64,000 nucleotides of DNA from Pohlia nutans (Eukaryota; Streptophyta; Bryopsida; Bryales; Mniaceae): positions 20,106,113-20,170,112 of the forward strand of contig CM040092.1 in assembly GCA_022496805.1 (NCBI GenBank), given 5' to 3'. Of the stretch, positions 55,800-64,000 are shown one piece after another. A program made the translations under genes and the position numbers. Each line of letters opens with the position of its first letter. The stretch's first letter is position 1. The notes under the pieces are model-generated. The model was not told the origin of the DNA. It worked only from the letters and a program-made list of their open reading frames with translations, and searched no databases.

Positions 55800-57700
55800 A
55801 TAAATAAATGTGGGTGATGAGGGTGTAGGCCATCACAAACCAGCCCTAGTGCATCTATAGGATATTTCTTGATGCACATTCAAGAAATTACTTGTGATAG
55901 ATCGGCTAATAGACAACTAATGTTGAGCTGAATGTACATATACATAGATTAGTGCGATATTTGAATTAGCAACATTATTTTTGAATGAATAATAAGAATT
56001 ACCAAATGGACATATAGTATGTTTGATGGCTTGAACATAGACTCACGTGTGCAATTAAAGAACAAGTGTGAGTAAGCCACACCAAAAAAGAACATGCGCA
56101 AAGGAAGAGTAATCAATGCTCCTAACTTCTAGTGCTCGCGTGGACCACATTCCTTTTTTATTAAAATCTCATGCTTTTAATTCAGTTTATGGTTTTTTTT
56201 TGTTTACTTCTAAAACATTCAAATATATGCTTTGAAGGAGTCTTCAAAGATGTTCAATTAAAATGTGAAAGCACTTTTATCTAACCTCACCTTTACAAAG
56301 ACAATAGCTTGTACAAAGGCTTTTACCTTTTACAAAGAAAATAAAAAAGTGTTATTAAATTTATGCATTGATCATTTATTATAGTAGTCTCCCTTTATTG
56401 TATACTCCATAGTCTATAATCGTCTAGAGAAATTTACTTCAATGAACACATAATTACTTCATAAGTGCATCATTCCTTTTGCAATGACAAGTGGAAATTT
56501 AGATAAGTGCGCAAAATGAATTTTGGAGCCTCTATAAATTAAATTATTGGATTCATCAACAACTGGAAGTTTGGAAAATGTTGAGAATTATAAGGAAAAA
56601 TAAATTAAAGAAAACAACCTCTATAAATGCATATCTCTATGTTAAAAATTTGCATCAATTCTATTAATTTATTGAGAAGGGCAATGGTCTAATATGGGTA
56701 CCCCGAAAAGCCCTTTGAACTCTAAAATCAACCCCCATGGCAACTTTGAATGAGTCCTTCTTTAAAACAAAATAAAAATTGAATCGACCGGATGTGGTTT
56801 TGATTTCCTACACTCCGTCATGTAGTACACAAAAAAAAAATCACATAAAAATTGAAGAAGTTTAAAATTTTTAAAGAGTTTTTTAGTAAAAAAAATCAAA
56901 ATTTGTCCTAGCTGCTCAAAAAAAACCAAAACATTTGTTTAAAATATCCAATGACGTCATTTTGGTACTAATTTTTGATATGAAGTACATTTAGATATGT
57001 GTTCTTTGAAATGATTAATTTGAACGCTAAAAAATATTATTTATGTTGTACTACAATGCCTGCAAATGCTAATTTTTGGCTATTTTCTCACAAAGCAAAA
57101 AACATGAAAATTAATTTATTCAATTAAAAATTTGGACTTGAATTAAAGTATTTCATGTCATTCAGGTGTGGGTATTTTTATAAAAAATTTATTTATAATT
57201 TTAGTCAATTGAAATGGACAAATTCGTGAAGGTGAAATTCTATTATATGCATTAAGCTGAGTGGATTTGTTGAAATAAGATTATCTCCAAAGTAATTTAA
57301 GTAATCAAGACTCTTGATTGACTTTGATGTAACTAAGAGTCAAAAAGTAAAACTGTAAGACATCATAAAACTTGGGTAGCTGAAACATCATCAACAAAGT
57401 GTACAATTAATAATTGTACAACACACCTAGAAAGTCCCTATATTTTAAAGCATATAAAATAGCACTTAGATAATATAAAATCAGTAAACGTACACTATGT
57501 ATTGAGCAAGTGTTCGTATATTGTAGCATCCAAAAGAACTTACTTTAATAATTTCTCGGGGAGCACTTAGTGTAATTTTAAGACATCACCGGTGTCAACG
57601 AGGTATTAATTATGGGGCTATTATCTCAGGGTTTTTCTTACAACGGACTCTATCAGTAAAAAAAAAGGTTATTTTGTGACATTAAACAATATCCTATTTT
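55800..57700. other. Gene-free stretch
   Basis: AT-rich. Around 56330-56610 it resembles repeat X1 in diverged form (CAAGTGGAAATTTA, TGTTGAGAATTATAA). No gene supported. Confidence 0.45.
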
Positions 57701-57775
57701 TTCTTTCAATTTGCCAAAAGGTTGAATATTATGAAGGGTATCTATACATTAAGACAAGTTGTTTGTTTTTTTTTT

Positions 57776-57778
<3 letters not shown>

Positions 57779-57816
<38 letters not shown>
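57779..57816. repeat. (TA)n microsatellite
   Basis: About 18 TA dinucleotides. Confidence 0.9.
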
Positions 57817-57818
<2 letters not shown>

Positions 57819-58724
57819 ATCTTTCGGAATATGTACCCGCAAGCCGCGTTCTTGGTACCATTGGAAAGCTCTTGATGAGAAGGGGTGCACAGAGTTTGTT
57901 TTGTTGCGTTTGGACCTAGAGTGTGGCAAACCTATGTGACATGATAATTCACATATAAGAGTTCGTTGTCTTATATGTTGCCATAGTAAATGACACCATA
58001 TTGTTTCAATACTAGAAGTTAGACGGAATGAATAAGACAAAACAAACTAGAAAGAACAGAGTAGCTATTAGTAAATCAACAAACTTAAGGCAACAAAGGA
58101 GATTTGTGTAATAAAACTTGATGAATTGAAATATAGACAAAAAAACAGGGGAAAAAATATAGCTACAAAGTAAACTCACACTTTGAATTGTACATAGATA
58201 CCAAAATTGAACCACACAAAGCAAGTAATTGACCAAAACCCTCCGTCATCCACATCATTGCAATGAAAAAATGTATTATCTCTTCCATTTTATTTTCTCT
58301 AATGGCTTCCTCTCATTAAATCATTTGTTTATTTTCTACACTTTTTATCTATTGCTAATTTAAAACTATTTTTTTGGTACATCCTTTATATACATACCCC
58401 TATTTTTTTATAAGAGAGATTTGACCATTTCCATACCCCTGATTTCTTTGTAGAAATATTCAACTTTTTTCCTCCAAAGAATAAACGAGACCCTATTTTT
58501 TAACTTATGTCATTTTGAAATGAACGTTGAGTGTCCTTCTAAGAATAAGTTTTGAAACAACAATAGAGAAATTCGTAAAGTTGTGAAATCTCAAGCTTCC
58601 GGTACTGCGTCAGTGAAGATTTTGATTCACATGACAATAAAAGTAGGAGTGTCGGGTTCCAAAGATAAAAACCGGATGAGTTATATTTCCGAAAATTAAA
58701 CTTGGATGACTGGGTTTGGTCCTG

Positions 58725-58890
58725 TGTCAAGGCCCGCCACCAGGTATGGCGCCGGAGCCCGTTCGTAAATAAACCACATGACTGGAATATAATGGCCTCC
58801 AAGGTTTGAACCTTGGACCTCGTGGCCCTGAGAATGTTATGAGCTTCTAATCCTAGCCCAACACACCTCTCTTGAGCTTGTGTCAATGAG
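58725..58890 (-). mobile_element. SINE-like tRNA-derived segment
   Basis: Read on -, GTTGGGCTAGGATTAGAAGC and, about 35 bases on, AGGTCCAAGGTTCAAACC resemble box A and box B of a tRNA-like promoter. The segment is GC-richer than its surroundings. No cloverleaf is complete, so it is not called a tRNA gene. Confidence 0.4.
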
Positions 58891-60072
58891 TTTTCGGATA
58901 TCTATAAAATAGAGGATGGGGGATGCAACTATGGATGGGTGATCCACAGACTTTGCTAATTTCTCTATTGTAAGAGTGTTTCTTGAAACACAATTGAATA
59001 GAAATAAGCTCTTTAAAGCTCATTCTATAGTCGGGTGGCGAGTTAAACTCACATTAATGCATTAAATTTTATTACATATATATCATCATATATATTCCAA
59101 CAATGATATGTATAATAAATTATGTCTTATTTTAAAACACTTGATCGAATTATTTGTGGAATTACTGAAAGCAAAGTTACTGATTCAATAGTGGGTCAAA
59201 ATCCACATCTTTGACCTTATAGAAAGAGCACATTCAATATAAATGATAAGTCTTCAACAAGGAAATCGTTTAAAATAGGAAATAATTATAATACTAAATT
59301 CCAAGATATTTAATAAAAGTTCAAAACCTAGTAAATTCACTAATAAACATTCAACCCTTTGTATTAAAAGTCAATCATTATAAAATAATTTGATTTTCAT
59401 TTGGTGATTGCATAACATTGTAATTCATGATAGATTCTTATGAGAGGAAATTCTATACAAAGAAAAATAAATATCAATCTCTTACACACAAGACTTAACC
59501 CATAAAGGACCATGCTCATCCCTAAATTTTTATCATTTTTTCGTGATGCTTTCAAAAAGGGAGTTGTATCTCTGAATTGGTGTTCATGTTGAAAACTTCT
59601 TTGTTGAAGCTTAAAGTGGACTAAGTCGTGAGATTGTATATCAATTTTTGAAACAATCAACCGTAACTATTTATTACATGATTATAAGGTTTGATCATAA
59701 AAAAAATTCTGAAATTTTCGAGTAAAGTCAACAAATCATTCATTGCAAAATTTCTCATCAATTCTAAAACCATGATTAACGTTTGAAATCTCAAGAGCAT
59801 ACAAAGATGTACTATATTTAGGTGCTCACAAAAAATGGTGTTCTAAAACTAAATATAACAACAATGATTGAGTCTCAAATAATTATGTTTGGGTGAAGTG
59901 ACTTATTGGTGACTCATTGAGCCGGTGTTTGTGATCGTTATTAATTCTTACATTGCATAAAATGAGTAAAGATTTCAAATTTATTATTGAAATATTCCAG
60001 TATATTCCAAAATAATATAAAGATGTAAAAAATATTCCAAATATTCCAAAAATATTCCATTTAAGATATATT
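58891..60072. other. Gene-free AT-rich stretch
   Basis: No gene supported. A TTAA with CCCATAAAGGACC (59495) could pair with GGCCCTTTGGGAGTTAA at 61476-61492 as a larger TTAA-flanked element holding nested insertions, but the end match is weak. Confidence 0.35.
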
Positions 60073-60648
60073 TTAACCCCTGAACGGTCTCACCCTTTTC
60101 AGATTTGGCAGTTTTTCAAAGATGCATTATAAAATGCAACTAAGAAGGATATTTTCAACTTGATGAATGAATAAAAGTTGTACATTATGAATTTTAGATT
60201 TTATCCATATGGTTAGATTTGCAATTGCTATCACCAATATTTGTGTATAAATTTTCAAACTTAAAATTTAGAGCTCTTTTGTAAAATGATTACGAATAAG
60301 ATATTGACAATCTAATAATGAATTTTTTTAGGATGGGTTGAAATGTAATACTCTAAGTGTAGTGATTTTTGGAGATTTTTTGGTTGCTTAATTTTAGTAG
60401 TTGACTTTTTCAAGAGCACTTTTAGACTAAAATCTTCGAAATTTTGGGTGAAACACTACAACATGAAATGAGGCATAAAATTTTCACAAATCATCCCCTT
60501 TCTAATCGGATCACACATGCACGAAGCTAACTTCCCATAAAAGTTTCAGTAAAAAATGCACACTGCAAAAAGTGCATGATGGATGAGAAATCGGAGTTCA
60601 AATCCGTACATCATGCAAAATATGCATGGTTGGGCGGTTAGGGGTTAA
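60073..60648. mobile_element. TTAA-flanked (piggyBac-like) element, 568 bp
   Basis: Element 60077-60644 with ends CCCCTGAACGGTC and GGGCGGTTAGGGG, between TTAA at 60073-60076 and 60645-60648. The TIRs match over about 10 of 13 positions. No coding frame. Confidence 0.7.
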
Positions 60649-60779
60649 CATCTTCCATAATTATTATATAGTATTAATAATGCAATAATGGTAGATGTTT
60701 TACATGTTGTACATTCCTTTTTGACAAATGTGACTTCCTAGTGTGAAAACGCCCTCCAGGTCATCAACCTCCCTAATTA

Positions 60780-61250
60780 CTGTTAAAGGTAAAAATAGTA
60801 ACCTCCGGTAGTTACCACCGACCTGATTTTTTTACCGCTCGGTAATTTTCCAAGTTATCTCTAAAAGTAGATCTGAAACAATTTTTTGACCGATCTGACC
60901 GTTACTAGTCAGATCAGGATGTACTTGTATAAAAGCAATAGAGCCAAACCTCTTGGCAAACAATATTTTTCCCATTTTGAAGTTTCATTGTGTTAGCATT
61001 TCTAGTGTGATTTGCAAGATTCTTCTTTATGTCCAGGTCCATTCCATTTTGTTGCTGCTTCACTTACCAACAGGAATATTTCTCCTTTGATCTTTCTGTC
61101 TTATCTTCGGATAATAGCTAGGTCTCAGATCCACTACCAAGTAGAACTCAATAATCTTAGATATGCTACCAAGTAGAGTTCGAAAGACTGCTTTCCTAGT
61201 ATTTCCTTTGTGATTCTCTTCTTTATACAACTCGGTAGTCCATTACCGAG
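60780..61250 (+). mobile_element. LTR-like sequence (probable solo LTR), plus orientation
   Basis: Inverted relative to 55250-55697, with the same order of a TGTTAA start, CCGGTAGTTAC, GATCTGAC..TTACTAGTCAGATC, a TATAAAAGC box and TTCTTCTTTATGTCC. An LTR of a Copia-like element is the simplest reading. Long terminal inverted repeats of one 6-kb DNA transposon (55.25-61.25 kb) is the alternative. Confidence 0.5.
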
Positions 61251-61729
61251 CCCTTATAGAAGGAGAGTATTACCAACTACCATGTCCCAAGTTCACCTAC
61301 GTTGATGTTTTAGTTTTTCCTTAGTGGATCAATCAATGTAATTGCAAATTTTGAAGGAATTTTGTGTTCTTGTAACGGACCTTTACAATTCTTTAGTTAA
61401 CATTGAGTCAAAATTATAAAATCCAAATAAGTTATTATAGTAATGAAATTATTGTTGAACATAATGTGTCCACTTGGCCCTTTGGGAGTTAAGGATAAAG
61501 GTAGAATGTAAATTCATTAATAGTACTCACTGCTTGTGCACAAAGAACCTCTCAATTTCACAAGTGCAAATAACCTATAAAATACACCTTAAAAATGCTA
61601 TAGCAATAAGATATTCCAAGGGTATACTTTAAAAAAAACCCCTTAAAAACAAGCAATCCCTTTCTTGTCTATATATATATATAAATCATAATCGCTAGTC
61701 ACTAGGTGCGTAGATTCAAAAGGTCGATA

Positions 61730-64000
61730 TTAATAAACATGAAAAGAAAGAATTTCTAAAATGAGGTACGGTGAGAAGAAAAACACAAATTAAAGGCATT
61801 GAAGAAGATGCAAAGATCCAAAACAAAATAGCAAGGGAAATGTAAGGAAGGCAAAACGTATAGCGCTAACAAACCAACGGAAAAACAAAACAAAAAGGAA
61901 GAGCAAAGCATCCCCCTTTGTCCATTTACCTTTACGCAACTCTACAGCCGCAAAGCTACATAGTTGCGTAGCCATGAGCATAGCGGTGCACATAGCCATG
62001 TAGCTATATAGCCAAATAGACATAAAGCAGAGTAGTTTTTTAAACTGCAAAGCCCATTTTCCTTTTTTGTTAACATGTTATGCTAAAATCCAGAAAGAGT
62101 CTTTGAGTTTCAGAAAAAAAAGTATTAGAGCTTCTGTGAATATTTATAGTCGTGGTTGTATAACCACCCGTATAGCCAAATAGTGAAATAGTCATGAAAC
62201 TAGTAGCGACATAAGCAACGTTGCCGATTTTCCTTATTTTTTTTATTCAATTCTCATGCAAAATTTTAGAAAGAGTAATTAAGTTTTAGCAATAAGTTTG
62301 GAGGGGCACTGAGTAAAATGGTTAAAACAACTTGATTTAAAAAACAGGGTCTTGTTTATTTTTTCAAAAAAAAAATTCAAAAACTTATGGAAATAATATA
62401 GGGGTGTCTAAATTCAATGTTCAATTTTGTAAATAATATAGGATAAAATTATTTAAAATTATAGAATATATAAAAAATATACCATGAATAGTCTAGTAAA
62501 TTGTGAAATCTTCTTTTACATCTATGGCCACCAAAAACATACATGGTTAACACATGTGTATACAAAAAACAACTACAAGTGCCCTCCTTGTGCAATAAAT
62601 ATTAAAGCCTTTGAAGACATTTTCATTAGCATTTGTAAAAATCCTCTAAAATGTGATTTGTGTTTAATGACTAAGTGTCTATGGTGACTGGTCTATAGTC
62701 AGTGGAATTGTGATTTTTAATAGCTATAGACGATTCACAAGGGACATTCAGTCTTTAAAGACGTGTCATATATGTCACATATATGATATATGACAAGTCA
62801 AATATGTGACATATGACGTGTCATATATGTGACATATGACATGCCACATACAATTGACATTCTTGACATCATAAGAAAGCTCTCAACAAGGAAGAGTGCA
62901 TCAAAGTCATATCATAGGTTTCGATCTATAGTGTGAAAGTTATTGATTTTCAATTACCATAAATTGAATTATATTATGGATACATTATTCTTAAAATAAA
63001 ATAAAAAGTAAAAGCATGGTTAGATCATGGGAATGTAACATTTGGCAAATGACATAGAGCAACACTATGGTTATAAATTTTATATCAATTCTTACAAAAT
63101 ATATTGAAAATCACTATCTCTATCAAATTCAATAACTAATATTGTGCTAATAAAGTACAATATACTTAATACACATCCATCTCTCCTAAGTTTTTTGCTA
63201 GCCCTACAATCTCGACTACTAATACTAATATGGTCACTACATCCCCTTATTCACAATGAATTGAATTCAATAAAGATTACACAATGGAATGAATACTGAT
63301 AGGCTATTTTTCAAAACTTTTGGAATGATGTGTTACTTAAAATTTTGTTTTTTACTTTTGAAGAACAACATTTTGATTCAAAAAACAAGTAAAGGATTAT
63401 ACCCCTAATGAAAGGCTAGAATCTTCTAATTTTATAAACTTAGCTCCATTTTTTATTTTAGTTCTGTCGTCTTATAATTCTCAACATTTTTCATGTGTTT
63501 GTATGACCAACAAAACAAATGAGCGTAGAAAGGCTCAAAAATCCTCTACTAAAATTATTAGGATTTAAGAATAAGTCCACCTGTTTATTCAGAAACAACT
63601 ATGCACTTATGAAAAAATCTTATTAAGGTAATTTACCAATATACTATTATAGATCACCACTAAAGCAAGGGTCGCTATGGGAAGAACTTATAAAATTATC
63701 AATGTACATAGCTCATCATAAAAAAATCACTTCTACAAAAAATGTTCAAACCATTGGTCTTAATATTTGTCATAGATCCTAAAGACATTATATTATCATT
63801 CAATAGTCAATACAAACTCTTGAAAGCATGAGATTTGAATAAATAAGAAAAATGGGCTACGCAGCTAATTTGCTTTACAACAATTTGTCTATGCAACTAT
63901 GTAACTATGCGGTTATACACGAGGCTACGTGGTTATGTAGCTTCTTGTGTAGTTTCGTGACTATGTAGCTACATACATGTATATAGAAAGAAGGCACATG
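61730..64000. mobile_element. Second foldback element, cut by the window edge
   Basis: The left part 61730-62060 matches 9270-9700 (GATGCAAAGATCCAAAACAAA, GCATCCCCCT, AGCCGCAAAGCTAC). The right part from about 63840 has inverse GTAGCTAC-type repeats, and 63240-63830 is an inverse copy of repeat X. It therefore belongs to the same family as the 8.5-11 kb element, with a longer interior (about 1.8 kb). No transposase frame. Confidence 0.6.
62661..62757. mobile_element. Hairpin MITE related to 54309-54424
   Basis: TTTAATGACTAAGTGTC pairs with GGGACATTCAGTCTTTAAA, and GTCTATAG with CTATAGAC. It lies inside the second foldback element. A short ATATGTGACATATGAC tandem repeat follows at 62764-62850. 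Confidence 0.55.

Noticed and set aside
58725..58890. A tRNA gene
   Set aside because: Box A and box B-like motifs are present but no complete cloverleaf or anticodon stem could be formed; more likely a SINE-type remnant.
59495..61492. A 2-kb TTAA-flanked element enclosing the 60-kb TTAA element and one LTR
   Set aside because: The end match (CCCATAAAGGACC against CTCCCAAAGGGCC) is weak and nested insertions make it untestable by eye.
1..64000. Organellar or bacterial origin of the window
   Set aside because: GT-AG introns, long AT-rich introns with MITEs and Arabidopsis-type telomere repeats show plant nuclear DNA.

Overview
The window is nuclear DNA of a land plant. The genes are split by GT-AG introns, interstitial repeats are of the Arabidopsis telomere type (CCCTAAA)n, one gene encodes a chloroplast-type Rieske oxygenase, and there is a decayed PPR-DYW gene. 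The PPR wording (for example AKSGSIDDAQRVFD, EGYVPDTRLVLENID) resembles bryophyte, especially moss, DYW proteins, so I lean towards a moss or another seedless plant. That is inference from style, not a database result. Most of the sequence is AT-rich and derived from transposons.

Layout. 0.7-4.6 kb: a CACTA-type MITE, then a complete but dead PIF/Harbinger element (Myb-like gene on +, transposase on -, 3-bp TAA target duplication). 5-18 kb: gene-poor repeats, including a TTAA-flanked 908-bp element, a large foldback structure centred near 9.9 kb, a direct segmental duplication (about 6.6-11.8 kb and 12.6-15.4 kb) and a PPR gene fragment. 18-25 kb: a plus-strand PAO/PTC52-family Rieske oxygenase; seven exons from 20288 to 24938 join in frame, but the transit-peptide exon is unresolved. 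25-29.8 kb: duplicated intergenic DNA with MITEs. 29.9-40.7 kb: a minus-strand choline transporter-like (CTL) gene; ten coding exons join in frame to a 768-residue protein. 41-45.3 kb: a Harbinger-type MITE and a Tc1/mariner element. 45.5-47.1 kb: a minus-strand L7Ae/Rpp38-like RNA-binding protein of 190 residues in five exons. 49.2-51.7 kb: a pseudogene carrying an OSB-like PDF motif, PPR repeats and a DYW end. 52-64 kb: repeats only, with TTAA-flanked elements, hairpins, two LTR-like sequences in opposite orientation and a second foldback element at the right edge.

The three intact genes look like ordinary, unrelated housekeeping genes: chlorophyll or plastid metabolism, membrane lipid/choline traffic and RNA processing. 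The most unusual content is the mobile DNA. There are at least five distinct families of short elements that begin CCC and sit between TTAA copies, with paralogous empty sites inside the window; this is the piggyBac arrangement, which I do not know as a well-described feature of land plants. Two other MITE families also have paralogous empty sites in the window, giving 8-bp and TA target duplications. Both transposase relics carry premature stops that can all be explained by single C-to-T (or G-to-A) transitions, as expected after cytosine methylation.
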